A stretch of DNA of 18,857 nucleotides, taken from assembly GCA_023807065.1 (NCBI GenBank), contig JAJJLU010004095.1, positions 1 to 18,857 on the forward strand, written 5' to 3'. The translations under genes were made by a program, and so were the position numbers. This DNA is from Isotricha intestinalis (Eukaryota; Ciliophora; Litostomatea; Vestibuliferida; Isotrichidae). Below are positions 8,701-17,817 of the stretch, piece after piece (position 1 is the first letter of the stretch; each line of letters opens with the position of its first letter). A model generated the notes under the pieces. That model saw only the letters and a program-made list of their open reading frames with translations. It had not been told where the DNA came from and searched no databases.

Positions 8701-10930
8701 TATCCTAATCTATTTGTTAGTTTAAAATTTAATCTTTGTTAAATAATTACATTTTGAAACTGAATTTGAAATTTTTTCATAAAAACATTTTGAACTTTTT
8801 TCTAAACCTAAAAAATAAAATATCCCCATTTCTAAATATTTACTTATATTTGTTGTCGAGGAATTAAAATTTAATGTAAATTGGATACAAGATTTTGACA
8901 TAAATCTTAAAAAAAAAGAATTTCATCTGTTGTAAAATCTGGAATATACTTTCTTGAAAATTCAATATGAAAAATTTTCAAATTATCATTAGTATAAATT
9001 TTAATTTCTGAATCTTTAATAGGAAAAAATATTTTAAACTTTTGTATAACATAATTTACCTCTTCTATTATCATTAAGATAATTATTTTGATAATAAACT
9101 TAAAACTTTTTATCTTTATGTACATAAAATATAATTGTAATATTTTTTTGTTGAGAAAATGGATTTATAAGACTTTGACATAAATTATCAAAATTATAAA
9201 TTATAGGAAAAAAAATTATTTTTCAAAATATTCTTCATTTTTAAATATCATATACCTTTTTGTTGAAATATAATTGTAGTATTAATTACATTAGTATTAT
9301 TAGTTGAATTAAATTCACAATAAAAATTGCCTCCTTTCCCTTGGATATTTTGATTTTGAACAAAAATAATTTTTATAAAAATTGATATCTTTTACATTAG
9401 ATACATCAAAAGTAATATTAAAATAAGAATATGACATATTTATCATAATCAGGGAGAAATGCATAATTTGGTTGAAAATAAAATTCATCAAACAACGGAG
9501 AAGTAAAAATAATATTATTTGGAAAATCACCTGTTCTTTCTATTTTTAAAGGAGGATTCTCTTTTTCATAATCTTCTAATTTTCTCATAATTTTTACAAA
9601 ATTAAATTTATTTCCTTTATCAACAAATAAATTTAAAGATAAATAATTTGTATTGTTATTATATAATAATTTATTTGGATCATCCATTGAAAGTGAAGAT
9701 AAAAATTCAATTTTTCCATTATCATGTTTTATTACTATTACTTTTTCAATATTTTTATTATTAAATATTTATTTGAATAAATTATTATTTGGTTATATTT
9801 TTAATTTTTTTTGAGTTCGGTTCTATTATTGAGTAATTTATATCTTTAATATTTATGACAAAAATCTTTTTATTTAATTGAATAGATTTATAATAAACCA
9901 TATATTCATCATTTGTATAATTTTGAAAAACAACATAAAAATTTATTGTTTTCTTTATAATAATTTGAATAATCATCACAAATAAATCAATTAAATTATT
10001 TTCAATTTTTAAACTCAAATGAGGACTTGATAATTCTCATGTTGTTGTTAAATATAATATTTTAGAATCAGTATAAAAATAGGAATTAGGAATTATATCA
10101 GTTGAATGTATAATATTGATTGAGATAAATAGTTTTTTGTATCATTTCCTTCAGTAATAAGAATTTTATATTTTCCAGAAATAAGTTGTTGAGAAATTAA
10201 ATCTAAAGAATATTCATTTAAATTTTTTGAAAATCTAATTAAAATTTCTTTTGAGTTTTTAATTTCCATTGATTCTTTATATAACCAAAGATTAATATTA
10301 ATTATATCATCATTAGAGTCAAATATATTTGTAATTGTATAACTTATTTCTTCTTTTAAATAAAAACAATTATTTTCTTTTATATTTTAAATTTCAATAA
10401 ATTCTTTAAGATTTTTAAAAACAATGATTTTTCAATTGTTTGATATTCTTCTTCATTTTATTATATTTAAATTCGTAAATTCCAGGGTGATTAACTGAAA
10501 AAATAAACATTTTTTTATTGTCTTCATCATGATAAATCTCTGAATAAAATAACTTTGAATCTTTTTTTATATATTGAGATATATCTTCTTCTGATGCTAA
10601 TATTGAAGTAATGATATCTTTGTTTTGAAAAATATAATATTTTCTTTCAAAGTTAAAAGTTATATTTGTATAAGATGAATTTAAAATTGATATATAAGTA
10701 TTAAAATTAATTTTGAGTTTTTTATTAACAAAAATGTTTTAATTATTTCTAATATACAATTTTTTTTTAGCAATCCTTGATTGAATTGTTTTATGAAAAT
10801 TAATTCTTAATTTCATTTGAATAAATTTTATTTCAAATAAATTGAATAAATTAATATTACACAAGAAACATATAATTATAAAAAAAAAGAAAATCAAATG
10901 AAAATGAAAAATAATTGATTTGAGTATAAA
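5760..10930 (-). pseudogene. Ectodomain relic with repeated beta-sandwich-like units
   Basis: About 1,700 codons of Asn/Ile/Tyr/Phe-rich sequence with little charge patterning and few Cys, rich in alternating hydrophobic strands. Recurrent Ig-fold-like signatures are seen: HPGIYEFKY (about 10,480), QGIYLIKY (about 8,510), NFYCEF (about 9,320) and ECNQMYYFTIT (about 7,090). SPLFDEFYFQPNYAFLPDYD (about 9,460) and FFSPIYPSD (about 8,330) may belong to one repeated unit. The style resembles large tandem-domain surface proteins of protists. No named domain can be assigned from reading alone. Confidence 0.5.
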
Positions 10931-10978
10931 TAAATATTTTGAAAACAAATATAAAATTGTTCATTCACTTAATTTCAT

Positions 10979-11200
10979 TGAATTTCTAATGATTTTAAAT
11001 TTTGTTCTATGTCTTTTATTTATTTATGATATGTATAATTAAATTATTTCATTTTTTTTATTTATAATTTTTTTAGAATTTTTGAATCCATTAACTCAAT
11101 TTTTCCCTATTTTTTTATCTTTAGAATCCTTCTCATAATTACATTTTATTTTAAAAAATCAATTAATTTTATTGAGTTCACTTAAATAATTTTCTCACTC
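10979..11200 (-). pseudogene. Lys-rich relic upstream of the giant gene's hydrophobic N-terminus
   Basis: In the same frame as the N-terminal hydrophobic helix, the minus strand reads Lys/Asn-rich pieces such as CNYEKDSKDKKIGKN, KNSKKIINKKNEII and INKRHRTKFKIIRNS, separated by TGA and TAA codons. It may be an N-terminal extension of the giant gene or the tail of an upstream decayed copy. The evidence is limited because Lys/Asn-rich translations arise easily in A+T-rich DNA. Confidence 0.25.
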
Positions 11201-11313
11201 TAATTATCCTATAGTTTTTTTTTTGAGTTGTATTTATTATAAATATTTAAAAATCACATACTAAAATTATTATGTTATGAAAAAAGCGAAAAATAAAAGG
11301 ATATATAATATAA

Positions 11314-11389
11314 TTTTTTAATCAAAACACAAATTCATTTCCTTATACATTTTAAATTTTTCATTTTATGATTTTTCAAATAAATAATC
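11314..11389. repeat. Dispersed repeat, copy 1
   Basis: It shares with 12697-12778, in the same orientation and order, TTTTTTAATCAAA, a middle part, TTTAAATTTTTCA, TTTTAT, ATTTTT and AAATAATC. The match is about four in five by eye, with small gaps. Both copies translate on the minus strand to similar DYL...EKFK...D-stop-K pieces, so they may be relics of related coding sequence. Confidence 0.5.
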
Positions 11390-11580
11390 AAAAAAAAAAA
11401 AAAAAAAGCTCTTTTTAAAAAAATTTTTTTGGAGCCTGTCCAGATTTTGTCAGAAATTTCAAAAAAATTATTATGCTTTGTTGGGATAGCCAGGGGATGA
11501 GAAAAATTTTAATTTATTTTTGATAACACATTCTGAATCCACAATATAATTGTCATGGGAAGTTCAATAAATATGATAAA
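11390..11580. other. 18-A tract next to a GC-richer island
   Basis: Eighteen A residues (11390-11407) are followed by GCTC, a T5-A7-T7 block, GGAGC and then the most GC-rich stretch of the middle region, including GCCTGTCC (11433-11440) and GGGATAGCCAGGGGATG. On the minus strand this part reads partly as hydrophobic protein continuing the relic at 11,976-11,430, but with C-ending codons unlike its surroundings. It may be an element border or a conserved non-coding segment. No function is assigned. Confidence 0.4.
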
Positions 11581-11976
11581 AAACTGAAAAAGCAACAAAA
11601 AAAATTATCTGGTTTAAATAATTTATTAATTCTAATAAATTCTTCAATAACGCCTATCATTCAAATAAAAGATATATAAAACATTTTATTTGCATGATTA
11701 ATTTAATGATCCATGTTATTCATTCTTTCTCTAGTTTGTAAATAATCTTCTTTTTGTGTACATAAACTGTATCAGCATTCATCATTCCAATAAAAAAATA
11801 ATGAATGCAATCATTAGAATATCAGAGCATAATAAACTAAAAATTGAAAGTACTATTAATCTATCATTAAATTGAGAGTATACCGTAATAACAATTGAGA
11901 AACAAAATCTTATTACATTAATTATAGACAAAGAAATTTGTAAAATAGTTTTGAATGAGTTATCTATATTACACAT
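11430..11976 (-). pseudogene. Broken gene for a small multi-helix membrane protein
   Basis: ATG 11976-11974, preceded by six A residues, opens a 64-codon frame with two hydrophobic helices (SLSIINVIRFCFSIVITVY and VLSIFSLLCSDILMIAFIIF) and ends at TGA. A shift in the seven-T run at about 11,790 continues as FFIGMMNADTVYVHKK and then EDYLQTRERMNNMDH, with a stop. A further frame from ATG 11660 reads MIGVIEEFIRINKLFKPDNF and another hydrophobic stretch. The succession of coding-like pieces with stops and shifts suggests a decayed gene of about 170 codons. It may be related to the membrane relic at the right edge, but I could not align them convincingly. Confidence 0.45.
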
Positions 11977-12055
11977 TTTTTTATTTATAATAATAAATAT
12001 TGTTTATAATTACATTAATTTTTATTTTTGGTGTTTTGTGAATTATATTCAATAA
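11977..12055. other. A+T-rich leader between the broken membrane gene and a hairpin
   Basis: Short spacer lying upstream of the minus-strand ATG at 11976. No element is recognised here apart from the A-run directly before the start. Confidence 0.3.
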
Positions 12056-12094
12056 AAAAAAATTGTGGGGATTGCGCCTAATCCCAATTTTTTT
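12056..12094. other. Compact GC-capped hairpin
   Basis: AAAAAAATT (12056-12064), GTG bulge, GGGATT (12068-12073), loop GCGCCT, AATCCC (12080-12085), AATTTTTTT (12086-12094). The two arms pair perfectly for 6 and 9 base pairs around a three-base bulge. Such a GC cluster stands out in this DNA. On the plus strand the final T7 would suit a Pol III-type stop, and on the minus strand it sits about 80 bases upstream of an ATG. Its role is unknown. Confidence 0.55.
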
Positions 12095-13294
12095 GAATAT
12101 ATATATATATATAAATTTTAATTTAAAAATAAATATTAATAATTTTTATTAGTTTAAATAATCGATATTATAATTTAATTTTATTAAATATAATAAATTT
12201 AATAAGATTTAATGTTACAGATTTTTTTATGGTATGAAAGAATAAAAAGCAAAAGGATATTAAATTAACAAAAAATTTTTAGATATTCAGATTATTAATT
12301 CAAAGTAAGTTAAAAAAGGGTTGATTTAAGAAAAATAAAATAAGATTAAATATTATTAATGAATAAAAAATTCTTTTATTTTTCTTATTTTTTCTTTTTT
12401 TGAATATCAAAAAGAATATTTAAATAGTTAATTCTCACAAAATTTAATTTATTTATATATTATTTATATTTTATATATTATCTGATGAAATTGTGTTATA
12501 AATAGCTTTATTAAAAATAAAGAGAATATTTCCTTTTAGTACATATCCTTATTTAATTTATTATTAAAAAAATTTCATTAAAAATTCGTTCTTTTTTTTT
12601 TATTTTTATCATTATATTTTTTTATGAATGACAATTATTTTATATTTAAAGATATCAATTATATGATAATTTAAAAAGAAGAATATTGAATTATCATTTT
12701 TTAATCAAACAAACAAGTTGATTTCTTTACACCTTTAACTTATTTAAATTTTTCAGTTTTATTATTTTTTAAATAATCTTATTTTTAAACAAAAATGGTT
12801 TTATTTCAGCATAAATCATTCAACTATTATCGTTCAATTATTTATTTTATTTCTGTCTTATGAGGATTTAACAATCTTTTTTTGTATTTTTTTTATATTA
12901 TTACTTTTTTAGAATTTAAAAAGTTGATTATATACAAAATAAGATTCACTAATTAACAAATATCAAAAATTTGATAAAACTTAAGATTTTATTTTAAGAT
13001 TAACTCTCCTAAAAACAATGATTGAATTTATAATATATAATTAATTTCATAATTTTATTTTAATTTATATTTGATATTGATTTGAGTTAGAAAAATAATA
13101 ATAAAAGAAATATAATTTCAAAATCAATCACATTCATCGCATTAAATTGATAAAAAGTATTTAATTTTTATAATATTGTAGAACATTATTATTAATTAAA
13201 ATATATAAATTAATAAGAAATAAACTAAAAAATTAATATTTCAATTAAAAAAAAAACAAAAAAATTATATAATTTAGGGTTGAATGAAAAAAAA
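12095..13294. other. Long gene-free region with faint coding relics and one repeat copy
   Basis: There are no sustained frames. The minus strand holds short coding-like pieces (GYVLKGNILFIFNKAIYNTI near 12,510) and the second copy of the dispersed repeat. A short (AT)n run lies just after the hairpin. The rest is A+T-rich sequence in which I see nothing specific. Confidence 0.4.
12697..12778. repeat. Dispersed repeat, copy 2
   Basis: Partner of 11314-11389, about 1.4 kb away in direct orientation. It carries TTTTTTAATCAAAC, TTATTTAAATTTTTCA and TTTTTTAAATAATC. A direct repeat this close may mark a segmental duplication of a decayed gene. Confidence 0.5.
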
Positions 13295-15025
13295 TTATAT
13301 TTTTTTTCTAATAATTTTATGTTTCTCAGTATCAACACCAGTTTCTTCAATTAATTTTTGTTTATATCCTTTCAAAAAATGATTAAAAATATTATTTTGA
13401 ATTTGTTTTTCTTTGAAAAAATTATTTGTATTTAATTTTTTTTTATCAATCATACAATTTCTATTAGTTGAACATGAACTGGAAGAAAGCATAATATCAC
13501 TATTTTCTCTATATAACTTTTTTGGAAAAAGGTCATTTTTAAAATTTTTAGAAATTTTTTTGAAATTATCTTCTAATATAGGATTTATTTTATTTCCTTT
13601 TTGTCTCATGATTTGTAAGAACTCTTTTTTTGAATGACATAAAAATAATCCTTCAATTTTTTTATCTAAATTTTTTAAAAATTCATAATAATTATTTTCT
13701 ATAATATTATCTTCAATTGTTGAATTTTTTGTTTCTAAAGTTAACTCATCTAATTCATTATTTGTAATTAAATTTGTTTGTGCTGTTTCTTTATTTTGGA
13801 AATATTTATTATAATCTTTACATATTTTAACAATATTACTTTTCATATTATTATATTTAACTGAAATTATTTCATTTAATTCTTTTAAATTATTTAATTT
13901 ATTTTCTAATTCTTTTTCTTTGTTTATTAATTTTTCATCTTCTTCTAATTTTTTTGAATTTATTATTTTTTCATCAATTAAAGTTCCACATTTTTGTGAA
14001 AATATTTTTATATTTTCTTCTTTATTTTTAATAGTATTTTTTAAATCTTCTAATTTTTTTTCTAATTCTTTCACTTCTTTAATCTTTAATTGATAATTTT
14101 TTTCTCTATTTAACATTTCATCTACAATAAAATTTAGATCTGAAGTTCCATAAATATTTCTTATTTTTTCATAACATTTTTCCATTCCAGAATATTTTCT
14201 TAATAATTTATTCATTTTTATCTTTAAAAATTTATTATATAATTTTGATAGTAATAAAACTTTTCTTCCTTCAATTTCAATTTTATCTGTATTTTCTTTT
14301 GATTGTTTTTCTTCTATTTTTTTTTGTTGAATTTCTCTTATTTCATTTCCTTTTAAAAAATCACTTTTTTGTTCTATTATTGTATTATAAAATTTTATTG
14401 TTAAATCTTGTTCATTTTTTTCATATGCATTTTTTTTATTTTGTTCTAAAATTTGATTATATACTTTATTAGTTTCTAACATAACATCTTTTTCATTTAT
14501 TTTTTCTTTAAAATAATTTTTTTCCAAACTTTCAGTTTTTTTATCTAATAAAGAAGTTTGTTTATTAATTACATAAATGTCATTTCTTATTTTTGAAATT
14601 AAATTTTTCAAAGTTTTTTTCTCATATAATAATTCATCCTTCTGTTCTTTTTTATAAGCAACATTTGATTTAATTATGTCATTTTGTGATTTTGCTCTAT
14701 TCAATTGTCTTTGAATTTTATTATCAACTTTTTTTAACATTTCAATTTTTTTTTCTATTTCAATTGAATCTTCTTTTTTTTTTATTCTTTGTCTTATTAT
14801 ATTATCATATTGAAACTTATAATTTATTAAAATATTTGTTAATTCATTTATTTGTTGTTGCATATATGATTCAATTGAATCAGTATTTGATGCTAAATAA
14901 TAATGTTTTCTTGTATCTATCATATATCGACTTAGTTTTGGTTCTGTTTTTTTTTTTGATTTTTTTAAAGAATCAGGAGGAGGGGAACTTATTATTTCTT
15001 CATAAATAAAATCATTTTCTTGCAT
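13295..15025 (-). CDS. Coiled-coil protein of the outer-dynein-arm docking type (ODAD1/CCDC63/ODAD3-like)
   Basis: Intact 576-codon gene from ATG 15025-15023 (preceded by AAAAA) to TAA. After an N-terminal Pro/Ser/Lys segment, residues about 50-400 are almost continuous coiled coil. Two parts recall the ODA docking families. Residues 120-143 (SNVAYKKEQKDELLYEK) resemble the conserved SN-x-AYE-x-RDEA-x-K segment. Residues 288-332 contain IYGTSDLNFIVDEMLNREKN, like the family's G-x-SD-hydrophobic-x-x-LV...F...E-x-NF motif before another coil. ODA docking subunits anchor outer dynein arms to axonemal doublets. A Ser-rich, less ordered C-terminus ends GVDTEKHKIIRKKI. Length is close to the family's usual size. 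Placement in this family rests on my recollection of motifs; a generic ciliary coiled-coil protein is the alternative. Confidence 0.75.
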   Translation of the reverse strand: MQENDFIYEEIISSPPPDSLKKSKKKTEPKLSRYMIDTRKHYYLASNTDSIESYMQQQINELTNILINYKFQYDNIIRQRIKKKEDSIEIEKKIEMLKKVDNKIQRQLNRAKSQNDIIKSNVAYKKEQKDELLYEKKTLKNLISKIRNDIYVINKQTSLLDKKTESLEKNYFKEKINEKDVMLETNKVYNQILEQNKKNAYEKNEQDLTIKFYNTIIEQKSDFLKGNEIREIQQKKIEEKQSKENTDKIEIEGRKVLLLSKLYNKFLKIKMNKLLRKYSGMEKCYEKIRNIYGTSDLNFIVDEMLNREKNYQLKIKEVKELEKKLEDLKNTIKNKEENIKIFSQKCGTLIDEKIINSKKLEEDEKLINKEKELENKLNNLKELNEIISVKYNNMKSNIVKICKDYNKYFQNKETAQTNLITNNELDELTLETKNSTIEDNIIENNYYEFLKNLDKKIEGLFLCHSKKEFLQIMRQKGNKINPILEDNFKKISKNFKNDLFPKKLYRENSDIMLSSSSCSTNRNCMIDKKKLNTNNFFKEKQIQNNIFNHFLKGYKQKLIEETGVDTEKHKIIRKKI

Positions 15026-15437
15026 TTTTTAAATTAGTTTTAAAATTAAGTTTTATTTTTCGAAAATAAAAATATATTTTAGGATATATAAATAATTGAA
15101 TAAGACTAATTAAAAATGTATTTTTTTTTTTTAATTTAAGAATTTTTTTTAGTATTGAATAATTATAATATACATTGTATTTAATCTTAAAATCTTATTT
15201 AATTATTTAAAGTCAGTATGAAAATTCTTTTTTTCACAACCAAGCAAAAACAAACAAATTATATTATATTTCAAAAAAATAACATTTTTCAAAAACACAA
15301 TTGTCGTTATTAAACAACAAAGAAAAAATTTTTAAATTCAAAAAAAACAAATTCAGTAAAAAAGACTGATAATTGAAACAAAAAATAGAATTATTTAATT
15401 CAATTAATTCATTGATTTCTATTAGTAAAAAAATATT
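15026..15437. other. Intergenic region upstream of the coiled-coil gene
   Basis: A+T-rich sequence presumably containing the promoter of the minus-strand coiled-coil gene. It includes long T and A runs (about 15,120) and a moderately C-containing stretch (CAACCAAGCAAAAACAAAC, 15237-15255). No gene is visible. Confidence 0.45.
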
Positions 15438-15659
15438 TTATAAAATGTTGTTTTCTTCAACATATGTTTTTTTCAAACTTTTTAAAACTAAGAAATGAGT
15501 ATATTTTGTTTTTTGATATTTAATTATAAATGTTTTTTTCAAATTTAAAATAGGGAATCTTGATTTTATAACAATAATGTTAAAGGAAATAATTAAAGAT
15601 GACAATTTTTTAATAAATTTTAAAAGTAAGAAAAAAAAGATATTAATTATATTTTTCAA
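15438..15659 (-). pseudogene. Short coding-like frame without a convincing start
   Basis: A minus-strand frame of about 73 codons ends at TAA 15440-15438. It begins hydrophobic (NIFFFLLLKFIKKL) and continues basic (SRFPILNLKKTFIIKYQKTK), ending KKTYVEENNIL. There is no ATG at its head. An ATG at about 15,678 lies in another frame and stops after 12 codons. It could be the remnant of a small basic protein gene or chance. I do not recognise the family. Confidence 0.25.
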
Positions 15660-16183
15660 AGTTTATAAATTTTATTTCCATAAAAAAGTAGTGATTCCTA
15701 AAATTTATAATTATTTTTGTTAATTATATTCTAGATGAAGATTATCTTAATGGATATTTATCATTTCAATTTTATTGAACTCATAATAAAATTTATCTAT
15801 CTAAATAATTCATTAAAAATAAAAAAAATCCTTATTAGGTCAAGTATATGAAATATACATTATTATTTACCTTTTAGGAGATAAAGAATTAAAATGCACA
15901 ATTTTCCATTTTAAGCTCACAACACTATACTATAAAAAATATCATAAGTATAAAAATGAGTGATATGTCTTTCTTGAAATGATTTTTTTTGTTATTGATT
16001 AATGATTATTCATCATTCTATTTATTATATTTAAATTAAAAAATTTATGAAAATTTTTGAAATTTAATTAACATAAAATAAAATTAATCTTTAAAATAAT
16101 TATTAATTTTTTGATTACAAATATACGATAATATATTTAATAATTGTAATAAATGATACCAAAAATTTTTTAATTATAAAAAA
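15660..16183. other. Intergenic A+T-rich region upstream of the secreted-protein gene
   Basis: No frame of note on either strand. Presumably it contains the promoter of the plus-strand gene starting at 16184. The ATG there is preceded by a run of six A residues, as at several starts in this window. Confidence 0.45.
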
Positions 16184-16609
16184 ATGAAACAATCAATATT
16201 TATTTTTTTTGTATTATTTGCTCTTACTTCAACAAATAAAGTTGAATCATCAATAGTTGAAAAAATTCAATGTTTGATTACAAATGAAGTAATATATGAA
16301 TATGTAGTAGATATTATTGAAATCGTAAAAACAAAAGATGTTCCTAAAATAATTGAAGCATTATTAGAAGCTTATCCAGTTATTGAAGAAGAAGTACTTA
16401 AATGCTGGAATAAAGAACTATTATTGTTATCTCCAATGAGAGATTTAGCTGCCAAAGGTGAAAAACCAGCAAAAAAGAAATTCGTTCCTGAAAAAAGAAA
16501 ACCAACTGAATGTGAATCTAAATGTTATGGAAGTTGCATGCATATTAAAAAACATTTTGAATATGCAAAATGCGCTGACGATTGTATTAAAGAAAAATGT
16601 AAACAATAA
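16184..16609 (+). CDS. Small secreted Cys-rich protein with twin CX3C motif
   Basis: Intact 141-codon gene. Residues 1 to about 22 are a signal peptide (Lys at position 3, hydrophobic core IFIFFVLFAL, small residues before SS). The mature part has two modules. Residues 24-76 are predicted helical, with Cys30 and Cys74 near the ends and a core resembling I-x-E-A-L-L-E-A-Y-P-V-I. A Lys/Pro linker (91-107) leads to a Cys-rich end with the pattern C110-x3-C114-x3-C118-x11-C130-x3-C134-x4-C139. The CX3C-x11-CX3C core is the arrangement of alpha-hairpinin helical hairpins and of small Tim chaperones; the signal peptide favours a disulfide-bonded secreted hairpin. Function is not recognised. Codon use is ordinary for the window, with slightly higher GC than its neighbours. 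Confidence 0.85.
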   Translation: MKQSIFIFFVLFALTSTNKVESSIVEKIQCLITNEVIYEYVVDIIEIVKTKDVPKIIEALLEAYPVIEEEVLKCWNKELLLLSPMRDLAAKGEKPAKKKFVPEKRKPTECESKCYGSCMHIKKHFEYAKCADDCIKEKCKQ

Positions 16610-16779
16610 TTTTCTTTTTATTTTTCAAGAAAACTAAATTTTAAAATATCTTTAGGTCATAATTTTAATTATTCTTGAAGGAGTTTTATATTTCTTTTTC
16701 TTTTTTACTTTTTTATTGAGCTTATTTAAATTTCAATATTATTTATTTATTATATTATTTAAATTTCATTACTGATTAA

Positions 16780-17817
16780 ATGAATTCTTATATAACAAAA
16801 CAAACTTTATTATTTGATTTCCCAATTTATAATATTCAATTCTTTTATGAAAATTTTTTGATGATATTATCTTATTCTTCAGTTCATATTTTGAAAATTC
16901 TTCAAAATTTAAATGTTTCTTTAATTCATTCTTTTAAAGATTTATTTCCAAAAGAAAAAAATAAAATAAAGAATCTCATATTTTTAAAAGGAAAATTTGG
17001 AAAAAATATTAATATCAAAGAATGTAAAACTTTTAATATTCTTTTATCTAATGATAATAATATAATAATTATAGCACTTATTCTTAATTTAAAAAATCAA
17101 ATATTTTCATATAAAAAATTAATGAGTTTTTTCCCTTCAGATCATTTAATACAAATTATTGAACTTTCTTTTTGTGATTTTAATTTTTTTCTTTCTTCCA
17201 CAAAAAATAAAAAATTAATTCTTTATAAAAAAGATTATAACAAGTATTTTTTAATATATCAAACTATTAAAAATATAACACAATATAATATTGATTTTAT
17301 TCAAGAAATTAATCAAAGTTTAATAATTACATTTTGTTATTTTGAAAGTATTTTTTCATTTTGGGAAATAAATAATTATAAAATAATAAATGAAGGGAAT
17401 TTACTATTAGATTTAAGTCCTTATACAAAAAAAGTTTATGTTTTTAGAAATTTTATTTTAGCAGGATGTGTTGATTTTATATATGTAATTGATATTAAAA
17501 ATAAAACAATTGTTAATAAAATAAATATAGGAGAAGATTGGCACCTAATTAATTATTTACAATTAAATAATAATAAAATTTTATTTGGAAAAATAAAAGA
17601 AACAAATGAAGGATTATTAATAAGTACATTACAAAAATATTCATATCATAATTCAAAATTTTTAAAATTAAGAAAACAAAAATTATTAGTTGAAGAAAAA
17701 TTAACAGGAATTATAAAATTTATAAAAACAAATAAAAAAGGGAAAAAAATAAATTATTTAATAACATCATTTGAAAATGGATTAATGAAAATTATTAGAA
17801 TTAAAAATTTTAATTAA
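16780..17817 (+). CDS. WD-repeat-like beta-propeller protein (divergent)
   Basis: Intact 345-codon gene on the same strand as, and 170 bases after, the secreted-protein gene. The sequence alternates short hydrophobic strands with polar turns. Some blades end in WD-like positions: IFSFWEI (191-197), FILAGCVDFIYVIDI (225-239, compare the usual LLAG-x-x-DG-x-I-x-VWD) and LITSFENGLMKIIRI (327-341, closing blade). GH dipeptides are absent and most WD Trp residues are lost, so it is a diverged propeller of perhaps six or seven blades. Such proteins are mostly scaffolds. Nothing here shows which complex it serves. No signal peptide or membrane helix is seen. Confidence 0.65.
   Translation: MNSYITKQTLLFDFPIYNIQFFYENFLMILSYSSVHILKILQNLNVSLIHSFKDLFPKEKNKIKNLIFLKGKFGKNINIKECKTFNILLSNDNNIIIIALILNLKNQIFSYKKLMSFFPSDHLIQIIELSFCDFNFFLSSTKNKKLILYKKDYNKYFLIYQTIKNITQYNIDFIQEINQSLIITFCYFESIFSFWEINNYKIINEGNLLLDLSPYTKKVYVFRNFILAGCVDFIYVIDIKNKTIVNKINIGEDWHLINYLQLNNNKILFGKIKETNEGLLISTLQKYSYHNSKFLKLRKQKLLVEEKLTGIIKFIKTNKKGKKINYLITSFENGLMKIIRIKNFN

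Larger units (their letters stand above)
3928..10978 (-). pseudogene. Decayed giant gene for a surface-receptor-like membrane protein
   Basis: The minus strand reads as protein in overlapping frames for about 7 kb, but no frame stays open. In-frame stops include TGA 10963-10961, TAA 10741-10739, TAA 10389-10387, TAA 7558-7556, TAA 7495-7493 and TGA 7360-7358. The last three lie in one otherwise coding frame running from about 7,680 to 6,956. One-base frame changes occur near 9,440, 8,410, 7,948, 7,855 and 5,090, none flanked by a plausible GT-AG intron. The read order is a hydrophobic N-terminus, a long ectodomain, several membrane helices and a charged tail. Neighbouring genes of 576 and 928 codons are intact in equally homopolymer-rich DNA, which argues against sequencing error. 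That the pieces once formed a single gene is inference. The family is not recognised. Confidence 0.65.

Noticed and set aside
5087..11000. Reading the broken frames as an intron-rich gene
   Set aside because: The inspected breaks near 7,948 and 7,855 have no GT-AG pair around the frame change, several breaks are in-frame stops within otherwise continuous coding, and the neighbouring long genes have no introns.
11430..11530. Possible tRNA or small structured RNA in the GC-richer island
   Set aside because: No acceptor stem, T-loop or anticodon arm can be folded. The stretch also overlaps coding-like relic frames.
13413..15009. Plus-strand hydrophobic frames opposite the coiled-coil gene
   Set aside because: Antisense shadows of Lys/Asn/Glu-rich coding sequence; the apparent membrane character is an artefact.
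470..16780. Trichomonad-type initiator words (TCAYTW) just upstream of two starts
   Set aside because: Only two of six starts show one within about 15 bases, and such words are frequent in this composition, so it does not establish a trichomonad origin.
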